Below are positions 10,401 through 21,422 of a stretch of 27,328 bases of DNA, piece after piece. Made by a program: the position numbers and the translations under genes. Location of the stretch: contig JAYMTF010001005.1 in assembly GCA_036897485.1 (NCBI GenBank), positions 1-27,328 of the forward strand. The letters run 5' to 3'. Position 1 is the stretch's first letter, and each line of letters starts with the position of its first letter. The notes under the pieces are model-generated. The model made no database searches. It was given only the letters and a program-made list of their open reading frames with translations, and was not told the DNA's origin. Origin of the DNA: Pelargonium nanum. Its lineage: Eukaryota > Streptophyta > Magnoliopsida > Geraniales > Geraniaceae.

Positions 10401-11174
10401 AAAGTAGCAAACCAAGTCAACAATCAATCAGACTAGATAAAAATATCTCAAGCCTCAATTCAGTGTTTTACCAAATTGAATATGATTGTAAGAAGAGCTA
10501 TGTTATTCATGAACCAATCCAATTTGCTTTTGTTCTGAAGTCTAGCACTCTAGAAACTAAAAGTAGGTTTGAGGAGAGATGACAACAAACTAACTTATGG
10601 GGCATACCAATCTATGAAATAAAACATTATCACGAATATGTAAGAGGTAAATATGAAAGCAAAACATACAAAATCCTGAAGAAAGTACCTGAAAATCTCC
10701 TGGCCGTATTTCCTTTCTCTTGAAGGAATATCTTGGTTTTATCTGGAAAATTCCAAATAAGAAAACATATTAAGGATAAATAATTCAGCAATCAAAATAC
10801 CTAATTTTCCATTTCATAGTCACTTACCACAACACCTCTGCTTTCCAAGCTTTTCAACAAGCAATCACTAAGAAGTTCCCCTCCAATAGGAGTAGCAGTC
10901 ACAGCCTATGAACACAAAGACATTAACAACGAAGAGAAATAAAGAGGGGAAAATGTCAATGTGGAGCAGAACTTGTATAAAAGTAGGGCACTAGCTTAAA
11001 CTAAAGGTTAATAAAATTTACTCCAACCTAAGAGCTTCAAGGTATTAAGTGAAAGGCCGAACTAGTAATCCGGCAGTATCAAACACTTTAACAAAGGACA
11101 GTTGTCTAGTTTTTTTTTTCATAAATCCCTCCGGGCTTGACAAATTTTCTAAGAGAACTTCCTATTGCAAAGTC

Positions 11175-11233
<59 letters not shown>

Positions 11234-14200
11234 ACATATGTGAACTCAAAATATATAGCAATCCGATAAATTAAAAAAATCATCTATTAAATTCCTGGAA
11301 AAAAAGGAAATACCTTTTGAAGAACATAACCCTCCTGTACAGGGGTGACTGTAGTTGATCCTCCGCCACTGAACAAGTAGATACTTGTGTAAGACCCATT
11401 AGTTATTGTAAATTTAGACAGTAGATAGCATAGTGAAACAAACTCATGACATTTACTTGGAAAAGAGAAGATCTAAAGCAAAACATCTTACCAATCGACA
11501 ACCAATGAAGTAGCACGCCCTGAAGCAAAAGATGTAAGAACCTGGCATCAAAAAGCACTCTAATCCACTTAAAGAGAAGATAAAGGAGAGCATATTTGTA
11601 TAATTGTATTATGACTTTTGCTAGTAGATGGACATATTAGAAGAAGAGGAATTAGGAACATACAGCATTCTTGGCCAAAAATAGAGCAGGGACTTGATAC
11701 TTTTCAAACATTAGCTCTGATGTCCTGTCATATTCATAACAAGTTAAACTTTACCATAAGCCCAACAGTCTACATAGAATAACACTAAAACAACAGTAAC
11801 ACCATTTATTGGTCTATATAAAAGCTGAATTATGGACATTTAACACAAGCAACTGATGCCTATTTATGATACATTGCAGAGATAAGGGCCCAATATTGTT
11901 TATTTTCATAATTCAAACTTTGGAATCAATGATGAAGGTCTGAATTCATGTTATACGAATAGACATTTCATAAATAATCAATCCAATCTTGTAGGATAAA
12001 ATATGACCTATTAACTTGAAATGGTTCATAAAAAAATACCAGCACCGCCACTTAAGAAAGTTCGTTGACAGATTGTGTCATCCTAATGTAGAACAACACA
12101 CTTTATCAGGCAAAAAATTCTTTGAAGTGGGGTGTTATAGACTCCAAACAGCTTTAGGTTACAATCCCAAGAACACAATCCTGATGTTGGGCTAAGCACA
12201 TGTGCTTTTATCACATTATAATGAAGTCGGCTAGGGTGTCAGACATCTAACCTCTCTCTCCCTTTTTAACAGCACTACCAATACTATGGTACTTTCTCTC
12301 TGGAAATATTTTTTTTTTAAAAGATAATAGATTCTACCTCAATTACAAATATGAAAATGATGAATGCAGTGACAAGTGAGAACTATTTATATTTTTCAAT
12401 TAAACTGTCAAACATATTATCAGTCAAATCACCTTTCTCTCTGTTGTTGAGTGCTAGACGATGGTTCTGCAAGCAGCATAGGATGCTCCTTGGGATCAAT
12501 CAATAGACATTCCCTAACAAAGATAGAAACCGTGATGACATTAGGTAACACATTGTCTAAAATACTACAATCAGAAGTTAATATTGACAAACTGAAAAGT
12601 GAAAGAGCAGACAAGAAAATACACATGGTTTCACTGGTGTTCATGATGCAGTCGACATCAATTCTAAAATATGTCCAAGCTACATATCATTTGTTCATCA
12701 TTATACCCAAAAGGTTAACTGACTGGATAGTGCCCCCAGCCCTTTAGAGTTGAGGATCTTATTTGGATGTTATTTTAGCACTGATTCCTATACAAAAAAA
12801 ATTCATGTAAAATACTGAGGGTCAGGGGATAATGAAGAGCTAAAGGAGCACCTAGGGAGTGCTAAATTAAGGGTGGGGGAGGAGTTCAAGAAAATTTAGA
12901 ATACAAGGAAGAAGGTGGGGAAATTTATGAAACATAGAACCGTAAATGATAAAAGCAGGCGTGAAAAGCTAACCATTGAAGAGAACTGCAGAGAGTGTGT
13001 CATTGTCTTACTTAGGAGTTACAATAGTATTATGTATGGAAACAATAATTGAATTGAAAACAAAAGGGGCAATTTTTCAGTTTTCACTACAATTATAATT
13101 TACAAAAATAAGTGATTACCTGAAAGCATGATCCCATATGCTATCCACAATGTCCCAGTCAACAATAACTCCATCTTTGATCGGTGAAAGCACCTAGAAG
13201 AACAACACATAAGTAATTCACCGTCAGAACAAAAGATAAACCATTGAGATACATCTAATCTAACCTTTTCATAAAACATAATTCACATACAGACCTCCAT
13301 ATGATCCCGGCGGTATCCTAAGGCTTGAGATCCAACATACAATTTGCGTTTTCCCTTGATTTTGTCAGAATCAAGAGTTTTGACATTGTTTTTAGAATCT
13401 AAAGCAGAAGCAGAATTCTTCTCAGCATTTGCAGAGTCATCAGTTTCCATTTGATCAATTGATCCAACAACCTTATCAAACACAAACATAAGATGATAAG
13501 CATTGGTCTTTAGACCACTATTTATTCTATTCAGAGAAAGACCAACAAATATGATAGCAAATAATAACAATTGGGCGAACTGTAGCTTAAGCAAAATAAA
13601 TGTATAGATTTCACCACAGAAAATCATTGTGCCTATGAATCAGTTGGAATACATCCCACATCTAATAATGTAAGCATGATGGAAATGTCAAAAAACCTTC
13701 ATTAAGTTCTTGGATATTCAAAATTACAGTGAACAGGGCAATTTTGTTTCAGTAAACAGCATAAGCAATGAATTAGGTCACATTAAACCTATAAAACCTG
13801 GATAATCAAAATTTACTCTTTGCCACCAATAACGGACAAATTGGTAACACCCAAAACAAAAGCACTAAACTGTGGATGATAATAGAGTAGCCAACTTTAG
13901 CTCAAGAACTAAACTGGGTACTGAAATAAAGTTCATTCTTAGCTCAAGAACTCAATTGGGTACTATCAAATTCACCAATTTCAAGCTGAAAGTTAGTACA
14001 TTATAGAATGGTCAAATCCATTCCCTCAAAAATCACATTTTTCTTCCGAAGAAACAACTTACAGATGGGAACACGGCCTTTGGAGCATCTTCTCCGGCGT
14101 AGCCAGCCTTGCAGGTGTGCGTGCCCAAGTCGACAACAATAGCCGACACCTCATCTGAAGAACACACAGTAAACCACAAAATTAGGTATTTTTCATGTAT

Positions 14201-14252
14201 ATACATGCCAAATATGTATAAAGAAATTCATGTACCTACCGCCTCCGTACAT
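7429..14252 (-). CDS. ARP4: Actin-related protein 4 (20 coding exons, 445 aa)
   Basis: Nuclear actin-related protein, relative of animal BAF53 and yeast Arp4, a shared subunit of SWI/SNF-type remodellers, SWR1 and NuA4. Coding exons: 14252-14240, 14154-14063, 13471-13295, 13193-13120, 12513-12433, 11724-11664, 11541-11492, 11368-11314, 10905-10828, 10742-10689, 10328-10275, 10198-10138, 9753-9702, 9472-9406, 9282-9220, 9137-9075, 8477-8415, 8048-7984, 7660-7592, 7474-7429. They total 1338 bases, keep frame at every junction, and all introns are GT...AG. The N-terminus reads MYGG then [19 protein letters not shown] (actin nucleotide-binding loop); the second phosphate loop is [13 protein letters not shown]. 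Exon 3 carries the variable acidic/lysine linker before [20 protein letters not shown]. The end is [10 protein letters not shown]. Length matches the roughly 441-residue Arabidopsis protein. Exon 1 codes for only 13 bases. Introns 2, 4, 5, 8, 10, 12, 16, 17 and 18 exceed 300 bases; apart from a MITE (intron 16) and microsatellites (introns 8 and 17) nothing was recognised in them. Confidence 0.96.
8189..8210. repeat. (GA)11 microsatellite in ARP4 intron 17
   Basis: An uninterrupted run of 11 GA units on the plus strand; it reads (TC)n in the ARP4 transcript. It lies well inside the intron spanning 8414-8049. Confidence 0.95.
8687..8858. mobile_element. Tourist-like MITE (PIF/Harbinger type) in ARP4 intron 16
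   Basis: A 172-base element with terminal inverted repeats of about 25 bases: the left end starts GGTAGCATTTGGATTGGAA and the right end is the near-perfect complement of this, ending CCAAAATGCTACC. Both sides carry the trinucleotide TAA (8684-8686 and 8859-8861), the target-site duplication expected of PIF/Harbinger elements. The interior is also partly self-complementary (repeated GGAATGAGA...TCTCATTCC wording), so a transcript could fold into one long hairpin. There is no coding capacity, so it is non-autonomous. It lies between exons 16 and 17 of ARP4 without touching splice sites. Confidence 0.85.
11177..11229. repeat. (CT)26 microsatellite in ARP4 intron 8
   Basis: 53 uninterrupted bases of alternating C and T; it reads (AG)n in the ARP4 transcript. 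It lies in the middle of the intron spanning 11313-10906, far from both splice sites, and is probably length-polymorphic. Confidence 0.96.
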
Positions 14253-14789
14253 GGTTTCTGGCTGGACGGAGCGAGAGCAACAGAGATTTTATTTTATTTT
14301 TACTCTTTTTTTCAGTGAAGCGGGGTTTTAGAAGAACCTTGGACTTAGAGGAGCTTGAGCGAGAAGACGAAGACCCAATGTGAAGACAATAACCACTAAA
14401 AACTATGACCCGACCCGACTTGCCAAAGAGGGCTTTACATCAAAGCCCAAAACTCCACAAAGTTACTTGTCCTTACAACAAAAAGGAAATAGAGTTGTGC
14501 CAAAGTAGATGATTGTTCAAGTATTTGATCGATAATAATTAATTATTGATTTGAAGATTAGAATATAAAATAATGATTTTTATCGTCATACTCCGTATTT
14601 CTATGTCATGTTTATCGTACACGTTCTATTGATTATACCAAATTTGATTTTTTTTTAAAATTCAACAAAGTTAATTTTATTAAATGGTTCAATTAGGCGA
14701 GACTTATTCTAATTACTTTGGCTGAGATAAGGGTGAGTCGTAATAGACATCAAAATGAACTTATTCATTTCTTAGACCTTTGTTATGGA

Positions 14790-14935
14790 TGGAAAGGCCG
14801 GGGTGGCTGGGAGCTCCTTTTTAACGTCAATCCAGCGGCTCGGGACTGCTCTCCTTTTGTTGCCTCTTCCCCGGGAGAAGCTGAGGGCTATGCACATTCG
14901 AATTGTGAATAGTGTTCATTTAGGTTGTTTTTCTC
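14790..14935 (+). pseudogene. Possible RNase H-like retroelement fragment
   Basis: The translation includes ARDCSPFVASSPGEAE. In the next frame it continues as RAMHIRIVNSVHL. Together these resemble the strand-helix part of the plant RNase H-like (RVT_3) domain, where a '-F-A-S-SP-EAEA--IR-A' pattern is usual in LINE-derived copies. The apparent frameshift right after EAE, plus the absence of any flanking reverse transcriptase, would make it a dead fragment. The match is short and judged by eye, so it may be coincidence. Confidence 0.25.
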
Positions 14936-16504
14936 TTTTGGTTGCATAAAAAAACTAAATTATTGAATTCAAATCAAAAGATTTTAGAACATGCCTTTTG
15001 CAAATCAAAACTCAAAAAATTGCGTTGACTTTTTTATTATTTTAAAACTCAAATGTATATAATATGGAATTAAAGCAAGAGATATAAGCTAGGCTTCATT
15101 ATTTTGATATAACATGTTAACTGAAAATCTCATATATGTCTCAAAATCCATGGATGATTTTCTGTCAAGCTCATGATTACACAGTGGACTCTGAAAATGG
15201 AGGTTGGAGCCACATGTGACCAGCCAACAACAATTAGAAAAATGCTATGATTTGCCCCAGTGGATGACATGGCATGGACCCATATCATAGGACTAGGAGG
15301 TCACATAATTGAGTTTCTTGATACATTGCTTAGCTGTTGACACAATTTCACAACAGTGTTTTTTTTATCAGCGAGCTAACACCAAGACTCGAACATGAGG
15401 CCTTGAGAGTCCAAGTGAAATCAACTACTTGTCCTACTGAGTGTTCGTTCGCAACAATGTTCTTGAGGTCCAAGTTGTATATTATATAGTGATTAGTGGA
15501 TAGCTTACATGTATCACAAACAAGAATAGCTACTAAGTGTGTGTGTATTTAAGGACACATAGAGGCTCCAAATAACCATCATGAGCTTCAAAGAATCAAT
15601 TGGCAAGGGAGGGACCAGGATCAGGTGCACCATATATGTGCCACTGTCTTGGTCTCTCTTGTCTTGTACCATTATGAAAATACCATTGTGGTGTTTACTT
15701 ATCTCAAGTACCCATGAAAGTTTTATCTTGGTTCATTATGTAAAGTACTTCACAACAGATCAGATTAGGCTTTACTAACTAAATTAAGCAACCTAACTTC
15801 CAATGATGCACCTGAGGGGTCAATATTTTATCCTAAACTGGTCCAGGCATATGTTCAATTCAGCACTTTTAGCTGGTATCCAATGATGCTCCTCTCACCA
15901 ATTGCATAGTCTAGAGAGATTATTTGCGTTAACCTCAACTTTTACGGTATTACTTAATAACTTTACTGTCACGCCAAAGCTCGTTTTTAGCTCTCTAACC
16001 CAAAAATGGAAGAGAAAACTTTTGCCTTGTAAAATTCTAAGGGGAACCCAATATCACATAGCCTTGTTTGTACTTTTTGGTTTTTGGTGGGTGCCAAAGG
16101 TGTTTCAAACAATATATAGTATACCATTATAGTGTATCCTTTGTAGTGGGAAGCAAAAGATAATGTTCAGTGTAGTCTACTGAGGATCTACTTTACACAC
16201 TTATTCCAAATTCCTCAATTGAAATCTGACCTTACCTTCTCTGAAATTCCACATTCTATTCTATTATCATCCAAAAAGAAAAGTTGTCAAGCTCAACCCC
16301 ACTTGGTTGAAATTTCAGTCTCATGCCCATCCTCCACTTTCACTCACTTTCCTTGCTCAATTCTCTTTACCTAAACCATCAACCTCCATGCAATCCCCAC
16401 ATCTTTATTTATTCACAACATCCAGCTTTTGCTTCCTTAAACTGTGAGCACCATGTTCTGGTTTTGTAATAGTTTCAATTTGTTTATTTTTTTCTAGCAG
16501 AGGA

Positions 16505-16514
16505 TATATATAAA
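16505..16514 (+). promoter_or_regulatory. Candidate TATA box of the cytochrome b561 gene
   Basis: TATATATAAA lies 80-90 bases ahead of the ATG at 16594. Transcription would start near 16540 and leave a 5' UTR of roughly 50 bases, which is a normal plant arrangement. Assigned from position and consensus only. Confidence 0.45.
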
Positions 16515-16593
16515 GAAAAGCTTGTAAGTAACTGAAATTCAAAGCTTCATCTGCATAAATAGATTGTTCTTTCTTTTTCTGATAGGAAGGAGA

Positions 16594-18295
16594 ATGCGAC
16601 CTCTGCAAAACCTGGTTTCTTTCGCATTCCGGGCAAGTCTTGTCATTCTATTCCTACCACTAATCAGCTCATCACAAGAACATGCCAATACTAACCATAC
16701 AAGAAACAAAAGCAACATTCAACAGGTAATCTTCACACTTCCTCATGGAAAGTTTTGCAGCTTTCTGCTATGTTTTGGTGTATGTCTCCATGTCGGGTCT
16801 AACATACACCAAAACATGTGAAGTTTGGAGCAAACTGTGAGTATGACCGTCACATTTATTTCTATGAGCACATTGCGGGCAAATAGTTTTCTTGCAATTT
16901 GCTTGCAATATTTCCTATTACACGTTTGCTCTCTATTTGCTAGCAAAAGACTGATTTTTAATAGCGAGGCAAGCTTTACAGACATATGTAATGGTCATGA
17001 CAGATGAGTCCTCAACTCCTGTCTGAAATCACCCTCCATGGGTTTCTGCTTTGGGCTTCAATGGGACTGTTGATGCCTATTGGGATGCTTACTATAAGAA
17101 CGTCAAACAAAGAAGAATGTGGAAGAAAGCTCAAGTTTCTTTTCTATGCTCATGCAATTTTCCAGGTTTGTTTCATGCCATTTCTATCTATCACTTTCCT
17201 GTTACATTATCTGGTTTCTCTAGAACAGCTCCTTGAATTTTCACATGACAGAAACAAAAATATATGAAAAAGCTATGATCACTTAAGCTTTGAACATTGT
17301 CCATTGGAGGTGTAGATGCCCCACTATTTTTACTTTAATGATGATGAAAGAGAAATATAGTAAATATCAATCCTGCTTTGCAAATACTTTATATAATTAA
17401 TCAGAATTTTTTTTGGTAAGTAGCTGAGGTATGTGAGATAAGTTCTATTATGGCTGCTTGAAGGGCAAGAAAAGGCAGTGATTATAGATTTCTAATCATC
17501 AAGTTCTTGAAGTTTTTTGTGTTTAATCTTCTTAATTCTGGGCTTTAATGAACAAAAAGTTGTGTATAATAAGGGCATTAGGTGTTGCATTATGAAGCAT
17601 TCAAGTAAAGTTACTATTATTAACTACTCAAATCTATGGACTTTTTGCATTTCCAAACTCATGTACTGAATAGGATGTTACTTATTTTTCTATTCCCAAT
17701 AGATGCTTGCTGTGCTTCTTGCCACAGCAGGAGCAGTGATGTCCATCAGAAACTTCAACAACTCCTTCAACAATAGCCACCAAAGGATTGGGGTCGGTTT
17801 ATATGGTATCATATGGTTGCAAGCCTTGATAGGGCTTTTACGACCCCAAAGGTAAGAAATGGTCACAACATATAATTTTGGGGTTTGGGAATAGTCATTT
17901 GTGTAGGTACATACCCTTGCCCTTACTTCTGAGGTCACTAGGCAGCCACTTACTGTACTCTATGTTTACTTTCTAGGGGATCTAACGGAAGAAGCATATG
18001 GTTCTTTGTGCACTGGTTGCTAGGAACGGCCGTGTGTCTACTAGGTGTCATCAACATATATACAGGTCTACAAGCTTACCATGAGAAGACATCAAGAAGC
18101 ATAAGGTTTTGGACTATACTATTCACTGTTCAGATGTCTTTGGTAGTATTCTTCTACCTCTTCCAAGACAAATGGGTGTACATAAAAAAGCACGGAGTGA
18201 TTCTAGGCAGCGAACCAGTAAGACCTACAAATCAAGAACTTTCTCAAAGCTACATCTATAGCCAAAAGGTACCGTCTAGGACTGAACCATGCTGA
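16594..18295 (+). CDS. Cytochrome b561 domain-containing protein (At2g30890/At4g18260-like)
   Basis: Four coding exons (16594-16725, 17004-17165, 17703-17851, 17977-18295; 762 bases, 253 residues), all introns GT...AG and phases matching. The N-terminus MRPLQNLVSFAFRASLVILFLPLISSS looks like a signal peptide or anchor. The b561 core follows with the four family histidines: H56 (LHGFLLWAS), H94 (FYAHAIFQ), H124 (NNSHQR) and H160 (FFVHWLLG), which in the family bind two b-type haems for electron transfer across a membrane. Several hydrophobic segments alternate, and a last one (FWTILFTVQMSLVVFFYLF) precedes a hydrophilic tail. There is no DOMON domain, unlike the CYBDOM relatives. The electron donor, acceptor and membrane cannot be told from sequence. 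It converges with the plastid-protein gene on the other strand, with 353 bases between the stop codons. Confidence 0.93.
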
Positions 18296-18648
18296 GGAAG
18301 CAAATGACACCATTGACATGACTTGATTTTATTAACATGAAATTCTTTCTACTCATCTAGTGTCTATCATATGTAGGTAAGTCTATGGGTTGTGTTGATA
18401 GTGCTAGCATGATGATTTTCCCTTTTTTCTTCTTTGATTTGGATGTGTCGATGTTTTAGGTCTCTTTTTCTAGACCCCTAGCCATATTGTGAGGTTTGCA
18501 GTGCGTAGATTGTTGAAGTTACAGATTGTATATTCGCTAATTATGAGTTTAAGGGGAATATGATTTTAAAAGCTGCTGATATTACTTGTCTAAATAGATT
18601 GCTCAATTGGTGCAAGAAACCATGATTTCTATACAATAAAACTATATG
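18296..18648. other. Convergent 3' region between two genes
   Basis: Between the stop codons of the cytochrome b561 gene (+) and the plastid-protein gene (-). It should hold both 3' UTRs. No other feature is seen; the two transcripts may overlap here. Confidence 0.5.
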
Positions 18649-20868
18649 TCAAGGAAAAAGTTGCACATAACCAGTTGCTATAGCAATTCCTAAGATAACA
18701 AGAGGTGGAACAAGTACGAAAGCTCCGATTGTTGCAAAGAAAGTTGAGTCATTCCTCCGAGACACTTCATTTAGATAACTTTGTCTTTTGATGTTCCTCT
18801 TCTGTGAGATAGTTAAGAACTTAGCACTAACCTTCTTTAGATTTTTTCCCAACGGAAGGCTAAAGTCACCATCTCTATCCCCCACCAACTGCGCCAGCTG
18901 GTCTCGAATTGAGAGTTTGCTGCGAAAACTGCCATCACTCTCATAACCTGGCCATGGTAGTGAAGTTTTGAGTCAACAGATGAACCATGTTGGCTAATAA
19001 AACAATGTAAAGCGTACAGGGTACCATCACTAACATAACCTAGTCACGGTTCAAATGTATGTTCTATAAGTGAATTAAGGTCACATACCATCTTGTGATG
19101 AGCTCGTGGAAGTAAGTTGTTCCAAGAGATCCAGCTGTGTTCGTGCAGAAGACGAAGAACCTTTCAAGAAAAGGGAAAGAAGCACATTAGCTGAAAGAAA
19201 TTCAGTGGTCAAAGAGAACTCATTGAATAGGAAATAATAAACTTATAGAATCTACTAGTTTTGACAACAGGAATGATTAAGGTTCTAGTTCAACTGTAAC
19301 CATGTATAGCTCAAAACTACCAAACATAATAGCCATCTGAAGACGTGCAAACTCAACATATATACCTAAACTAGAAAGAGAAAAAAGCCTTAGTTAAGCT
19401 AACATTAGCAACAGAAACTCAAAATGGCAATTTCAAATTAAGATGTTAGTGACTATAGATACTACTACTACTAGCATTGCCCACATATTTGACGTCTACA
19501 CCAATGACTTTCAGTAAATTGTCATCTTCTGAGCAGAAGAAAGCATCCATGCCAGTTTATCCCTTTCTTTTTAGATAGTTCCTTGCCCTATTAAGCACTG
19601 TAGCCATCAAGCAGGCCTTAAAGCAGCGTCATGTTTCAGCAGGATACTTCAACACCAATCTCAAGTAGTAGTGGCCAAAACAGTGATGACCAGCATATAG
19701 CCTCATTGGACTAATATACTGATAAGGATGTTTAATGGAGAGCTATATATCCAGGAAACGCCAGTGTGGCACCAGTTCATCCATAACTTCCACTAGCAGA
19801 GAGAAATCAGACAACTATCTCGGTACAAACAAGTCAAAACTTCAGTTGAACCACACTAAATATCAACAACATAAAACCTTTTTTGGTTCCAATTTTCAGT
19901 TCCATTTCTTCAAAATTGTCTTTAACATTTTATATATGAGGTAAGTAGCAAGAATCTCCCAACCTAGGACAACTTGGGTGCCAAGAATTATTACAAACAA
20001 TTGAAACTCTCTATCATGTGTTTCATACATGCCATGCTTTATTCCCTGTTTTATAAGAACATTCAGCTGGGACTAACCAGCTCAGAAACAAGACTGAGTT
20101 GTACATAAATAATCACATGATAGGAACGAGTGAATTCTCATTTTACATTTCAACACGCTGCCGGCACTACAATGCATCTACCAACCCAGTGACTTGCACT
20201 AGTACTAATGCTAATTTTATTTCTTCAATTCTCCCAAGTGTTTGTGCAAAGTCCCAATAGAATGTGAAGAACTGTTTCCTTCATCCATAGCACAAGTGTT
20301 ATGGAGAGAAGCTTCATGTCAGACCATCAATATCCTACTGAAGCTAAAAACCCCAAAAATGCTTAGTACCAACAACCCTAGGCGGCCGGTAAGGTAACTC
20401 GCATTGATCGGTATATAATTTGTTAATTTCTACACAAAAGCAATGGTATCATGGAGAGAGAAGCTCCATGAATCCAACCCAACCCATTGAGTATCCATAA
20501 TCACCAAAAGATACTAACATGCAATCAATGCTTGAAACAAATAGAACATAAACTTTCAGATAAACTCAGTAAACATAAAACCAAGTTCTTATTAACCCTT
20601 TTTTATTTTTGATAATCAGATAACCCATATTGCAAAATCAATAATCAGAAATGGTATATTAAGAAAACAAAAACATACCAGAGACAGCAGCAGCAGCAGC
20701 AGCAGTAGGGTTCTCCTCCGAAACTCCAGCTTCAGTTCCCTGATCAGACTGAGCAAATATTCTAAAAGAAGAAGATTGGAGCTTGAGATGGTGAGTGTGT
20801 CTTGGGATGTGAAAAAGGGAAGCTTTTGGGTGAAGAGAAACAGCCGCTCCACTGAAATTCAAAGCCAT
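18649..20868 (-). CDS. Probable plastid-targeted single-pass membrane protein of unknown function
   Basis: Three coding exons (20868-20679, 19160-19089, 18947-18649; 561 bases, 186 residues) with GT...AG introns of 1518 and 141 bases and closing phases. The N-terminus (MALNFSGAAVSLHPKASLF..., rich in Ser, Ala, His and basic residues with few acids) looks like a chloroplast transit peptide; the following part turns acidic (SDQGTEAGVSEE) and then has six Ala in a row. The middle is hydrophilic with LSIRDQLAQLVGDRDGDFSLPLG and a basic stretch (KKVSAKFLTISQKRNIKRQ). The C-terminus SRRNDSTFFATIGAFVLVPPLVILGIAIATGYVQLFP contains one clear membrane segment with two Pro in it. I recognise the general look of a conserved plant chloroplast protein but cannot name the family or a function. 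It diverges from the lipase-like gene with 554 bases between start codons. Confidence 0.85.
20684..20705 (-). repeat. Coding trinucleotide repeat (poly-Ala)
   Basis: A CAG/GCT trinucleotide run encoding six consecutive Ala codons (GCA/GCT) five bases before the end of exon 1 of the plastid-protein gene. It sits near the expected transit-peptide/mature boundary and is a likely site of length variation. Confidence 0.85.
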
Positions 20869-21422
20869 AAATTGATTTTTTTTTTTTTCGTTCTTCTGAT
20901 TCTTGATGAAGATATCAATATGGGTTTTTGAATCTTTCTTGTTTCTTTTCCATTTGTTTTTGAGGCTACCATTTTCGGTTTGATTTCTACTTACAATTGT
21001 AATTCAAGAGGCCAAACACACCTCCTCCACAAATATTCTTCTAGTCGGTCCAAACCAAACAATATAGATATAAAAATATATATTTTTTGTTTATTTTTTT
21101 AAACGGCCTTAATTATCATCTTAAATATTAGCTTAATTATCATTTTATGTAAAAAAAAATTCCGACAGCATGAAAGAAATATGACCGTTGGACGGAATCG
21201 AGTCGTTTTTTTTTTTCGAATTATTGTTATTTAATTGAGACAACAGCTCAATTAAATTCTCAACCATACCGTGGAATCGGATGCTAAAGTTAATGGTTTC
21301 ACACAATGAAAACGTAACCCCCAAAACCCTCACTGCGAAGCAACCAGTTTCTTTTTCTCTCTAACATGCTCAGAAACAAATTAAACAAGAAGTAAAGAAG
21401 GGTCGATAACTTGGGTTCATTA
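20869..21422. promoter_or_regulatory. Bidirectional promoter region (plastid protein / lipase-like)
   Basis: 554 bases separate the two divergent ATG codons. An AAACCCT telo-box-type word is present at 21324-21330, about 95 bases ahead of the lipase-like start; such words occur in promoters of many constitutively expressed plant genes. Poly-A/poly-T tracts are frequent. No clear TATA box could be assigned in either direction. Confidence 0.45.

Larger units (their letters stand above)
14253..16593. other. Intergenic region upstream of ARP4 and of the cytochrome b561 gene
   Basis: ARP4 and the b561-domain gene diverge from here, so both promoters lie in it. The left 100-150 bases should be the ARP4 5' UTR and core promoter. 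A possible RNase H-like remnant lies at about 14790-14935 (listed separately). Short direct-repeat-like and low-complexity stretches occur, including a CCAATGATGC word seen twice (15802 and 15880 areas). No gene, tRNA or complete mobile element was recognised. Confidence 0.55.

Noticed and set aside
11049..11243. Open frame ending in a Ser-Leu repeat
   Set aside because: The tail is only the CT microsatellite translated; the frame lies inside ARP4 intron 8.
12740..12900. Possible small inverted-repeat element in ARP4 intron 4
   Set aside because: Only about eight bases (TTTAGCAC / GTGCTAAA) are complementary and no target-site duplication is visible.
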